Program-made: the position numbers and the translations under genes
Notes under the pieces: model-generated
Database searches by the model: none
Seen by the model: only the letters and a program-made list of their open reading frames with translations
What the model was told of the DNA's origin: nothing
Part shown: one piece after another, positions 7,824-16,108 of the stretch
Layout: the number at the start of each line of letters is the position of its first letter
Position numbering within the stretch: position 1 is the first letter of the stretch
Source: Paenibacillus sp. CC-CFT747
GTDB taxonomy: Bacteria > Bacillota > Bacilli > Paenibacillales > NBRC-103111
Reading direction: 5' to 3'
Length of the DNA: 64,000 nucleotides
Assembly: GCA_030323305.1 (NCBI GenBank)
Contig: CP106741.1
Span: forward strand, 1,868,501-1,932,500

Positions 7824-8924
7824 GTGGAAAAATCATCTCACTACTTTGCCCGCGGCAACACGGCTCGCGGAGCCCATTTCTTGTATAAATCCGCCTTTGA
7901 TGGGCTGAACAAGATATACGTCCTTAAGGGGCCCCAGGGTACGGGGAAATCTACGGTTATTAGAAGCTTGGCGGATAAGCTGCTGGATCAAGGCCAGCAT
8001 GTGCAATGCTTCCACTCCCACTCCGTCCCGACGAACTGGATGGCCTCATTCTAACGGAAGGGAAGGTTGGGGTTGTCGATGGGCGAGTCTGCGAGGGGAT
8101 TTCGGAGAACGAAGCCGGTGAAATCGTCTATATCGATTTTGGGAGAGCTCTTGAGTACAGCCTTATTTCCCCAGAAGATTCCGAGACAATACATGGCCTG
8201 AAAGATAAGCTGGTTAGTGCTTATTCAAAGGCATATGAAACGTTCTTAACCGCATTGCAGATTCATGACGAATGGGAAAAATATTATATCGAAAGCATGG
8301 ATTTCATGAAGGCGGACCAGATTGCGCAGGATTTGATTCAAGAATTGTTTGCTGATCATGAAAGGGATACCCCCACCGTTGGGCGTCACTTGTTTTTGGA
8401 GCTGCTACTCCGAAGGGGCCTTCGATTTTATCCAAAGCTTGACCGCTCCGTTGGAAAGACGGATTTTTATCAAAGGAAGGCCGGGATCCGGAAAATCGAC
8501 TCTGCTCAAAAAGCTTGCCGCCGCTGCCGAAGAGAAAGGAATCGAAGTCCAGGTGTTTCATTGTGGCTTTGATCCCAACAGCCTGGATATGCTGATATTT
8601 CCGAAGCTGGGAACAGCTATCTTCGACAGTACCGCCCCGCACGAATACTATCCTAACCGGGACGGGGACGAAATCCTAGATATGTATACCCTTACTATGA
8701 CTCCTGGCACAGATGAAGCCTATGCAGCCGAATTAGCCGCTATTAAAGAACGCTATTCGGCAAAAATGAAAGAGGCCACCTCCTCTTTGGCGGAAGCCGA
8801 GGCCATCGATTCTCAAATTAAGGCCTTTTATGTTGCGGCTACCGATTTTTTAGTCGTAGAGGAACTCCAACTGCAATTGCAGTCTGAATGGAATGAATTG
8901 ATCTCAAAGCAGCTTTTAAAATAA
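7824..8924 (+). CDS. Two-domain P-loop ATPase, PRK06851-type (two frameshifts)
   Basis: Repaired length is about 366 residues with two Walker A motifs, GPQGTGKST near residue 37 and GRPGSGKST in the second half. This is the arrangement of the uncharacterised PRK06851 ATPase family. Start GTG 7824 follows AAAGGAG. The frame breaks at about 8032 (one base missing; reading resumes as PDELDGLILTEG). It breaks again at about 8394-8398, where one T too many in TTTTT must be dropped to continue into GAFDFIQSLTAPLERRIFIKGRPG. No partner genes adjoin it. It lies alone between two direct repeats. The reaction is unknown beyond predicted ATP hydrolysis. Confidence 0.78.
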
Positions 8925-8931
8925 AGGTACC

Positions 8932-8965
8932 AGTATACGCCAGAAGGGACTCAACGAAACATCGA
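8932..8965. repeat. 34-bp direct repeat, right copy, flanking the P-loop gene
   Basis: Starts 7 bases after the ATPase stop. 30 of 34 bases match the copy at 7651-7684. Confidence 0.75.
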
Positions 8966-9010
8966 GAGAGCCCCTATTTCATAATCCGCACTGTCTGTAA
9001 CGGCAAGTGT

Positions 9011-9040
9011 AAAGGGCACCTGAGAGGGTGCCCTTTCTGT
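9011..9040. terminator. Terminator between convergent genes
   Basis: AAAGGGCACC and GGTGCCCTTT form a 10-bp perfect stem around TGAGAG between the ATPase gene and the convergent Crp/Fnr gene. The short flanking A and T runs make it a plausible bidirectional terminator. Confidence 0.65.
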
Positions 9041-9067
9041 ATATTTAGGCTCGTCTATTGACTTAAG

Positions 9068-9697
9068 TCAATGCAGGGAAACATCCCCCTTGTTACAATT
9101 ACAGTGTTCGGACCCGTTAAGATCTTTCTGAATTCTCTTCTTAATTCGGCTTAGCGACTCTGGAGTAATACCGAGATAACTGGCCAGTTGATGTTGGGGT
9201 ACCCGGTTGATAAGGGAGTGACGTTTCATTAGAAGTATCTTGACACGTTCTTCAGGCGAAGAAGCGATAAAAGCAGCGAATTCCTCTTGGACCTGACTAA
9301 AGCTCTCCTCCATCATCCTGCGGGTCATGGATTCCAATTGAGGGTGCTTGCTGTACATGTCCTTTTCCTTATCCAGATCTCCAACGACCATTACCGAATC
9401 TTCTGTGCATACGAAAGTGTAATCGGAGGACTTATCTGGTTTGTGATGATTGAAAATCGCGATGGCTTGTTCTTCGGTGTAAAAATTAGACGTGACCTCT
9501 CTACCATCCTCATCGATCGAATACTGCCTTACACAGCCTTTTAAGATGAAATAGCAGGCTGTAGGGATATTTCCTTGTTTGAAGAGAACCGTTCCCTTCA
9601 CAAATTCCTCCAAACGAATTTCGTTCACTATGGCTTGCTGAGCTTCCTTGCTAAGAGAAGTCCATCTGGACATGTATTTGTGTAGAATGTCTTTCAC
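9068..9697 (-). CDS. Crp/Fnr family transcriptional regulator
   Basis: 209 residues: an N-terminal cyclic-nucleotide-binding-like beta barrel (KGTVLFKQGNIPTACYFILKGCVRQY) and a C-terminal winged helix (VPQHQLASYLGITPESLSRIKKRI). The recognition helix has the E-x2-S-R pattern of Fnr rather than the R-E-x3-R of Crp. The only clustered cysteines are a C-terminal HCNC pair, too few for the Fe-S cluster of Bacillus Fnr, so direct oxygen sensing is not supported. It diverges from a quinone oxidoreductase gene over a gap of 114 bases, which it probably controls. Effector unknown. Confidence 0.85.
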   Translation of the reverse strand: MKDILHKYMSRWTSLSKEAQQAIVNEIRLEEFVKGTVLFKQGNIPTACYFILKGCVRQYSIDEDGREVTSNFYTEEQAIAIFNHHKPDKSSDYTFVCTEDSVMVVGDLDKEKDMYSKHPQLESMTRRMMEESFSQVQEEFAAFIASSPEERVKILLMKRHSLINRVPQHQLASYLGITPESLSRIKKRIQKDLNGSEHCNCNKGDVSLH

Positions 9698-9811
9698 TAT
9701 CTCTTACCTTCATTTCCTTGTCCGTCGTAACTTTCCCTATCCATTTTCTAACATGGGGGAACCTCTTGTAAATGGCTGTTGCAGTAAAATTACCGTTAGG
9801 AGGGAAAAGCC

Positions 9812-10773
9812 ATGAGAGCCATGGTTCAAATTTCGTATGGACCACCGGAAGTGATTGTTCTGCAAGAAATCGCGAAACCCTCGCCTGGAAACAGGGAACT
9901 TCTCATACGTATCCAAGCTGCCAAAGTAGGGCCGTCAGACTGCGCTTTTCGCAAGGGGAATCCGTTTATAATTAAACTGATATACGGGCTATCCAGACCG
10001 AAATTTGCAACAGGAGGAACCGAATTAGCTGGAGTGATCGAAGCAGTCGGCATGGAAGTACAGCATTTTAAGCCAGGGGATCGCGTCTTGGGAATGAGCG
10101 TCAAAAACTTCGGTGCTTATGCTGAATATAAGTGTCTTTCCGAAGAGAGCCCCTTACGGTTATACCGGACAACATCGCCTTTGAAGAAGCCGTCGGCGTC
10201 TGTGACGGGGGTGCCACCGCATTGACGTTTCTAAGAGATAAGGCAAAGTTGCGGAAGGGACAGAAAGTGCTGATTAATGGCGCATCGGGGGCTGTCGGCA
10301 TCTACGCTGTGCAATTAGCCAAATATTATGGCGCTGAAGTAACCGGTGTTTGCTCTGCCGGTAACGTTGGTCTGGTAAGAAAAGCAGGGGCAGATTTCAT
10401 TATTGATTATACCCAGGAGGATTTCACGAAGGCGGACAAGGCCTATGAAGTCGTTTTTGATGCTGTAGGCAAACGCTCCTTCTCGGCATGCAAGCGTGTC
10501 CTTACGACCAAGGGAATTTATCTGACTACCGCGCCCAGGTTGTCTGTCCTGTTGCAGATGATGCTGACATCTCTGTTTAAAGGCAAGAGAGCTGTTTTTG
10601 CAACAGCCGGCCTTATGCAAAACAAAGCGAATTTAGAATTTCTCATGGAACTCGCAAGTAAGGGAACGCTGAACGCCGTGATCGATCGTCGATATCCTCT
10701 GGAGCTCTTGCCGGATGCCCACAAGTATGTAGAGACTGAACGTAAAAAAGGCAACGTGATTATTAAGTTCTAA
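9812..10773 (+). CDS. NAD(P)-dependent quinone oxidoreductase / MDR alcohol dehydrogenase-like (frameshift)
   Basis: Medium-chain dehydrogenase/reductase of about 320 residues without the catalytic-zinc cysteine pattern. The N-terminal GroES-like fold (GTELAGVIEAVGMEVQHFKPGDRVLGM) is followed by a Rossmann domain with GASGAVGIYAVQLAKYYGA. Start 9812 follows AGGAGGG. The frame breaks near 10150-10156 (CCCCTTA). One more base joins YKCLSEE to PLTVIPDNIAFEEA as in the family. Predicted NADPH-dependent reduction of quinones or enones. Its neighbour, divergent, is a Crp/Fnr regulator. Confidence 0.85.
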
Positions 10774-10902
10774 AGTCAGGTCACCCCCAATCCTAAAACT
10801 TTGCTGAAAACTAAAATTGACCTCGGTAATGTGCTTGTCTCTAGAATGACTTCAATCTTCTTTACCGACTAAGAGATGGTTTCCATTAAACTTTTTCATC
10901 TT

Positions 10903-11100
10903 TTACCGCGGGTTGGTGTCGATAAAGGTTTCTTCATCAATAATCGCCTGATGCTTACCATCACATGCAATACTCCCCAGTCTTTACGGCGACCCCAACG
11001 GATCTCTCCTTATAGGTGGGATTCCTTAAAATGTCCTTTACACTCACACCACTGAAAGTTGATTTTCTCCCAGTCTTACGACCTTCATCATTGGCGGTAT
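10903..11100 (-). pseudogene. Remnant of a large serine recombinase
   Basis: Translating the minus strand in three successive frames gives NDEGRKTGRKSTFSGVSVKDILRNPTY, then KGEIRWGRRKDWGV, then DGKHQAIIDEETFI. In order these match the recombinase domain of large serine integrases (N..G..T..G..F....V..IL.NP.Y.G....W, then H.AIID.E.F). At least two frameshifts are present, and both the catalytic domain and the C-terminal half are missing. It is a scar of an integrated element. The rest of the 547-base gap (10774-11320) holds no gene I can support. Confidence 0.7.
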
Positions 11101-11172
11101 GAATCGCCGCTTTTGCACCCGATGCCGTGAATCGCGCCTTCCTTGCAGTTCTCCGCTCCGCCCACTTGCCCG

Positions 11173-11237
11173 TCTGGACACGATTTTTTCGCTCATGGGA
11201 CCCGTCTTACCGCTCACGCCATCTGGACACGATTTTT
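11173..11237. repeat. Two 16-bp direct repeats, 49 bp apart
   Basis: TCTGGACACGATTTTT occurs at 11173-11188 and 11222-11237. The gap between them holds a second weak similarity (CGCTCATGG / CGCTCACGCC). It lies beside the recombinase remnant. Origin unknown. Confidence 0.7.
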
Positions 11238-11320
11238 CGTGTTTATCCACCTGTTTCCGTGCAAAAAGGCTATCCCCGGCCGTCATCGAATCGGCCCTGA
11301 GATAGCCCCTGCAAAATCAA

Positions 11321-12193
11321 TTATTTCCCGGACTGGAGTTCGCTCACCATGCCGCGAAGCACGCCGCCCACCGGCTCGGCCGGGCGGCCGAGCAGCTTCT
11401 CGAAGTCGCCGCTCTCGATGTCCAGATTGCCTTCGCGGATCGCGCGCTGAATCGCCACCACAATCGGCACCACGGGCTCGGGCACGCCGGCGCCCGCCAT
11501 GATGGAGGCGTACGTCTCGTCATCCACCTGCTTCACCGGAACATCGCGGCCCAGCACGCCCGCAAGCTCCGCGGCGAACTGCTCCTGCGTAAGCGGCTTG
11601 CCCGAAAGCTCGTAAACGGTGTTCTCATGACTGCTTCCGGCCAGCACGGCTGCGGCCGCGTGCGCAAAATCGCGGCGGGCCGCCCACCCTACCCGGCCGG
11701 ATCCGGCCGATGTCAGCCAGGGCGCGCCGCCGAGCACCGCCTGAATGGTGCCCATCTCGTTCTCGGTGTACCAGTTATTGCGCAGGAACGAGTACGGAAT
11801 GCCGCTGTCGCGGATTGCCGCTTCCGTCGCCCGGTGAACTTCGGCGAGGAAGAGGGTGCTGTCGTCCGCGCGGCCGAGGCTCGTATAGGCGATGAAGCCG
11901 ACGCTCGCGTGTTTCGCAGCCTCCACCGCGGCCTTGTGCTGGCGAATGCGCGTTTCGTTGTCGCCGTCCGTGGAGATCAGCAGCACACGGTCGATGCCCG
12001 CAAACGCGCGGTCCAGCGTCTCCGGCTTATCAAAGTCGCCTTCACGCACGTCGACGCCGCGGGCGCTCAGATGCTCCGCCTTCTTCGGATCGCGGACGCT
12101 CACCGCTATATTTTCCGCCGGCACGGTCTCCAGCAGCTTCTCCACTACCATCGAGCCCAGCTTGCCGGTTGCGCCTGTCACCAACAATTTCAT
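11321..12193 (-). CDS. NmrA-like SDR, probable NAD(P)H:quinone reductase
   Basis: 290 residues. The atypical SDR N-terminus MKLLVTGATGKLGSMVVEKLL has the glycine-rich loop of the extended NmrA/QorB group. It continues with GDFDKPETLDRAFAGIDRVLLIS, FIAYTSLGRA and FLRNNWYTEN. Classical YxxxK is not evident, as is normal for this group. An upstream in-frame start exists at 12229, but GGAGGG lies just before the ATG at 12193. It is coupled with an Rrf2 regulator upstream, an arrangement like B. subtilis ywnA-ywnB. Very high GC compared with genes further left. Confidence 0.85.
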   Translation of the reverse strand: MKLLVTGATGKLGSMVVEKLLETVPAENIAVSVRDPKKAEHLSARGVDVREGDFDKPETLDRAFAGIDRVLLISTDGDNETRIRQHKAAVEAAKHASVGFIAYTSLGRADDSTLFLAEVHRATEAAIRDSGIPYSFLRNNWYTENEMGTIQAVLGGAPWLTSAGSGRVGWAARRDFAHAAAAVLAGSSHENTVYELSGKPLTQEQFAAELAGVLGRDVPVKQVDDETYASIMAGAGVPEPVVPIVVAIQRAIREGNLDIESGDFEKLLGRPAEPVGGVLRGMVSELQSGK

Positions 12194-12218
12194 CAGAATC
12201 CCTCCATATTTTCGTTTT

Positions 12219-12256
12219 GTTGTAATCATTATTGTTATAACAAGACTGATTACAAC
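12219..12256. promoter_or_regulatory. Nested 38-bp dyad upstream of NmrA-like gene
   Basis: The outer arms GTTGTAATCA / TGATTACAAC and the inner perfect palindrome TTGTTATAACAA share one centre, 12237.5. Only two base pairs of the 19 mismatch. It ends 26 bases from the start codon, where it would cover the promoter. A related sequence precedes the Rrf2 gene. Confidence 0.7.
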
Positions 12257-12285
12257 TCATGTATAAAAAAGCTCATGATGAGCTT

Positions 12286-12705
12286 TTAATATTGAAACTG
12301 CATCGCGAGCTGCGCCAGCGTGGTCTTCTCCAACCGCCGCTCCATGGCCGCCTGTGCTTCCGCGAACTCCGCGCGCAGCGCGGCTTCAATGCTTCGGCCG
12401 ACCGGGCAGTTGGGGTTCGGCCCGTCGTGGACGTGGAACAGCTGTCCTTCCTCGACGACGTCCACGGCGCGGTAGACATCGAGAAGAGTGATCTCATCCG
12501 GAGCCTTAAGCAAAGACGCGCCGCCCACGCCGGGACGCACGTCGACCAGACCCGCTTTCTTCAGGTTGCCCATGATTTTGCGGATTATGACGGGGTTCGT
12601 GTTGACGCTTCCCGCGATATAGTCGCCGGTGCATTCCTTTGGGCTTACGGCGATCAGGGACAAGATATGGACCGCTACGGAAAAGCGGCTGCTGATCTGC
12701 TTCAT
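12286..12705 (-). CDS. Rrf2 family transcriptional regulator (YwnA-like)
   Basis: 139 residues. The winged helix-turn-helix opens with MKQISSRFSVAVHILSLIA, and the Rrf2 signature region follows (GSVNTNPVIIRKIMGNLKKAGLVDVRPGVGGASLLK). Cysteines at KECTG and NPNCPVG could sense redox or electrophiles. The three-Cys Fe-S cluster of IscR is not present. It is transcribed toward the NmrA-like gene with 92 bases between them, which carry a large dyad. The motif before its own start suggests autoregulation. Confidence 0.88.
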   Translation of the reverse strand: MKQISSRFSVAVHILSLIAVSPKECTGDYIAGSVNTNPVIIRKIMGNLKKAGLVDVRPGVGGASLLKAPDEITLLDVYRAVDVVEEGQLFHVHDGPNPNCPVGRSIEAALRAEFAEAQAAMERRLEKTTLAQLAMQFQY

Positions 12706-12718
12706 TTCGCATCACTCC

Positions 12719-12741
12719 GTTGTAACCATTCTAGTTACTTC
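12719..12741. promoter_or_regulatory. Operator-like motif upstream of Rrf2 gene
   Basis: TTGTAAcCATTctaGTTAcTTC matches the left part of the dyad at 12219-12256 (TTGTAAtCATTattGTTAtAAC). Both contain TTGTAA-y-CATT-N3-GTTA. It lies 14-36 bases before the start codon. Confidence 0.6.
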
Positions 12742-12825
12742 CGCGCGCCATGTCAATCGCAAGTCATCATCGCCCGCCGCATACATATAACTATCTGTAA
12801 GTAAGGGTGATGAGGAGGCTGCTCT

Positions 12826-13145
12826 ATGCGGCATTATGAGATCGTCTTCCCCTAGAACCGGCTGGATTGGGATTTTCCCGACGCGCGGATGAAGGAAACG
12901 TTTGAAGCCAACCAATATTGGCGCAAGGCGATGCCGGCTGGCATCAAGGTGGACCGGCAGGGACGATATTACGTGTCGGTGCCGCGCTGGGCGCAGGGCA
13001 TCCCTTCCACGATGATCCGGCCCCTGGCACTTCATCGCACTTGTTCCGCTTCAGGAGGGCGACCTGCTCTTCCGTCTCGACGCCTTCCCCGGGCCCGCCG
13101 TGGATATAGAAAGCGTATATTATGGCGAGCAGCACGGCGGCGAAG
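12826..13145 (+). pseudogene. Remnant resembling major royal jelly / yellow family protein
   Basis: A good GGAGG site precedes ATG 12826, but the frame hits TAG at 12853. Past the stop it reads FPDARMKETFEANQYWRK, then AGIKVDRQGRYYVSVPRWAQGIPSTM, which resembles the MRJP family (secreted gluconolactonase-like propeller). After about 13020 coding-like sequence continues only in another frame (WHFIALVPLQEGDLLFRLDAFPGPAVD). Most of a normal ~350-residue protein is absent. Family assignment rests on this short segment. It converges on the old yellow enzyme gene. Confidence 0.5.
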
Positions 13146-13148
13146 CGT

Positions 13149-14272
13149 TCAGTCCACCACCGGGAACCAGCCCGGCGCGCCCATGATGCCCTGCCAGAGC
13201 GGATCCGGGATGACCAGCCGGCGCTGGTCCTGCTTGCTGAGCGTCGTCGCGATCTCGGCCTCCCGGCCTTCCGCGACCTTAGGGACCCAATCGGGCTCCA
13301 TGATCAGCTCGCGGCCGAGGGCAACCAGCGCCGCGCCCGTCAGGAGTGCCTCCAGCGCTTCCTCGGGCGTATGCACGGAGCCAACGCCGATGACTGGCGT
13401 CCGTCCGCCGGCCGTATCCACAATCCATTGCAGCCGCGACTTGCTGTCGTCCGCCCCGACCCGCGGTTTGGACCGGAAGTCCATGAGCGACACATGGAGG
13501 TAGTCCAACTCCCGGCCCGCGAGCACGTCGACCAGCTTCAACGTGTCGTCCATCGTGATACCGTTCTCCTCCGGTTCTTCCGGCGAGAAGCGGTATCCGA
13601 CGGCAAACGGCCGTTTGGCATGCTCGGCGACGACCCGCTTCACCTCCTCCACCACCGCGAGCGGAAACGTCAGCCGTTTCGCCAGATCCCCGCCCCAGCG
13701 GTCGTCGCGGCGGTTCGTAAGCGGGGAGAAAACTGCTGCAGCAGGTATCCGTTCGCGCCGTGAATCTCTACCCCGTCGAACCCCGCCTCAATCGCCCGCC
13801 TCGCCGTCTCCCCGAAGTCGCGCACGATAGCTTCGATCTCGTCATCCTGGAGCGGCCTTGGCCTGACACTCCCGTTCTGTTCCGACGGCACGTCGCTCGC
13901 GCTCACGATATCCCCGTCCGGCACCAGCTCCGGCGGGCACAGGCGCCCGCCGTGGAAAATCTGCAGCAGCGCCGCGGCGCCTTTTTCCTTGATCGCAGAC
14001 GCAAGACGCCGCAGGCTTGGGATCATGTCGTCGGTGTCGGCGCCGAACTCGCCGGCGAACCCTTTGCCATTGCGGGTGACGTAGGTGCATGCGGTCACGA
14101 CCATACCGACCCCGCCGGCGCGGCGGATGTAATAGTCGACTTCGGTGTCCGACACCGTGCCGTCCTCATTCGACGACCAGTTCGTCATCGGTGCCATGAC
14201 GATTCGATTGTCCAGCCGGATGCCGCTTCGCAGCGTAAAGTCTTCAAATAATGGCTTATGTTTGGGGTTCAT
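13149..14272 (-). CDS. NADH:flavin oxidoreductase, old yellow enzyme family (frameshift)
   Basis: Repaired length is about 375 residues, typical of OYE. It starts with LFEDFTLRSGIRLDNRIVMAPMTN. The FMN and substrate region is LLQIFHGGRL, and DFGETARRAIEAGFDGVEIHGANGYLLQQF is the family core. The frame breaks in AAAA (plus strand, 13729-13732). One more base gives QQFFSPLTNRRDDRWGG, exactly the expected motif. Predicted role is NAD(P)H-dependent reduction of activated alkenes or nitro compounds. GGAGG lies 8 bases upstream of ATG. No operon partner. Confidence 0.88.
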
Positions 14273-14538
14273 GCGTATGTCCTCCCTATGGATGATTAGA
14301 CCTCAACTATTTTGTTCAATAACGGGAAAAGCATGTGAAGATGGAGAAACACGAATAAAATGAGATCAGGATACGGTACGCCGTGACCGCCTTCCGCCTG
14401 ACATCGGTACCCACATGAAGAAGAGATCTTGACGCAAAGCTGTGCAGGATTGCCGATGATCCGAAGATAGATCCAGCCAATCCCTTTCTCGCGGCTCAGC
14501 TTGATCCGGCCGCGTCACATTCATTTCTCGCAGGCGGG

Positions 14539-15012
14539 TTAAGATTTGAACAGATTCTTAACAATCTCATACGAATGCAGGCGAGCCTTATGGTCAAACA
14601 CCTGGGCAATGACCATCAGTTCGTCCGCCTGGGTGTCGTCCAGAAACGATTGTAGCTTATCTTTCACCGTTCCCGGACTGCCGAAGATGGAAGACCCGAG
14701 CTGCTGATGGACCGCCCGCTGCTCGGTGTCGGCGGCGACAACATTCACGCCGACCATCGCGTAAGGCTTCTCCGTTTCACCAATCTTGCTAAGCCGTCGG
14801 AGACGTTCCCTGACGGTTTTTCTTTCGCAGGCGGTGACGGCCCGGTCAATGGACATAATCGTCCGGGATTTCTGCTGGCGCAGCACGCCCAGTAAGTATC
14901 CAGCACCAGCGGCTTCGCTCTGTGCGTACCTTGTGACGTTCGGTGTGGCTTCTTTCGCTCCCGTTCCATCGCAAAGAGCTGGTTGCAATACGCCAGCCCT
15001 TGAGCCGCCACC
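14539..15012 (-). pseudogene. Remnant of a luciferase-like (LLM class) flavin monooxygenase
   Basis: The C-terminal part is recognisable: EKPYAMVGVNVVAADTEQRA, then GSPGTVKDKLQSFLDDTQADELMVIAQVFDHKARLHSYEIVKNLF, the usual end of bacterial luciferase-like oxidoreductases. The segment joining these is shortened, and upstream only frameshifted scraps remain (LAAQGLAYCNQLFAM). A full protein has about 330 residues, so more than half is lost. A non-functional relic, in a zone with other gene debris. Confidence 0.65.
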
Positions 15013-15015
15013 GTT

Positions 15016-16106
15016 TCATTGCCTTTGGCTTCCGCTTAAAGGATGTATTTTGATGTCGTAGTCAACATTAATTTTCATATTTTCCCAATATTTCGACCAT
15101 TGCTCTTCCGTTTTTCCTTTAGAAAACGGCTTAAGCGAATGTGTTCCGACCTCTAAGGGATCCACTTTCAACCGTTGCATTCTTTTTAATAAATCTGACG
15201 TTTGTTCCTCAAGGTAGACCTCAATCTCATGAATTAAATGTTCCAATTGTTCCTCACTTTGAAGATCCTTTTCTCCCTGGTATTCCTCAATTCTTCCGTT
15301 CAATACCACGTGTAAAGACAAGGATGAATAGTCCCTCGATAGGTTCATGCGAACATTGGACCGAATACGTCCTAAACTGATAGATAACTTTGGAATGGCC
15401 AAGACCTTTAGGAAATGATCGTTATCCAGAAGTTGAAAAATTTCATCGTCCAAATCTTGAATGACCATTACTTCTTTATCCTTTTGGAAGAAGGCTGTCC
15501 CTACGTAATTGAAAATGTTCTTATCCGAATGAAAAACCGGCAGGATCGGATCCTTAAGAGGGGAATATAACTTCTTCATAAATTGTTGAATATTGACGAT
15601 GCTCATTTCACCTTGTTTATGCTCCTCGTAATGCTTTAACATCCGATAAAGAAAATAATCTTGGTTTGGTTGCTTCGTCAATTGATTTTTTATGTATTCA
15701 TCAAAATCACCTCTCACAATCAACAAATAGACACGCATTGAAATATCGGGATCAACCAGTATCGTATGGATCAGCTTTTCAATGCCTTCTTTTTTGCCAG
15801 CTCCTCATTGATTAATAACATTCGCAGCTTGCCCCTGCTTCAACTCCCGATAATAAATTAAATCAAACTCCTTGCCTCCCTGCTTTAACAGATCGACTTC
15901 CTTGGAGAGAAAACGTTTTTTTCTTGGATGAGCGGTGGTACTAAAGTGCTGATTTTCAACTTTCCTTTCGTTCCCTTATCAACCGACCAGAAAACTACCG
16001 GAGCGATCTCTTCGATCCTATTGTTCTCGACATATGGAGAAGAACAGCCGGCCATCCACATTAGGCTTATAATCGCCAATAAACCATAGTGCTTGTATGG
16101 TACCAT
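15016..16106 (-). CDS. Spore germination lipoprotein, GerAC/Ger(x)C family (two frameshifts)
   Basis: Third gene of a gerA-type operon. The N-terminal lipoprotein signal (LLAIISLMWMAGCSS) has a lipobox Cys at about residue 21. The protein ends with the Ger(x)C C-terminal domain (GTAFFQKDKEVMVI..., EEQTSDLLKRMQRLKVDPLEVG). A base missing in a TTTT run at about 15917 and an extra G in GGGG at about 15837 break it. With both repaired it reads NVFLSKEVDLLKQGGKEF and ELKQGKLRMLLINEELAKK, giving about 363 residues, family-normal. The product sits on the outer face of the spore inner membrane with GerAA and GerAB. It begins 2 bases after the gerAB stop. Confidence 0.85.
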
Positions 16107-16108
16107 GC

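Noticed and set aside
11627..12289. 220-residue plus-strand frame over the NmrA-like gene
   Set aside because: Antisense shadow in a very GC-rich gene; the opposite strand has clear SDR motifs.
14273..14538. Possible gene upstream of OYE on the minus strand
   Set aside because: Frames are open for 50-70 codons but none has a ribosome binding site or recognisable motif.
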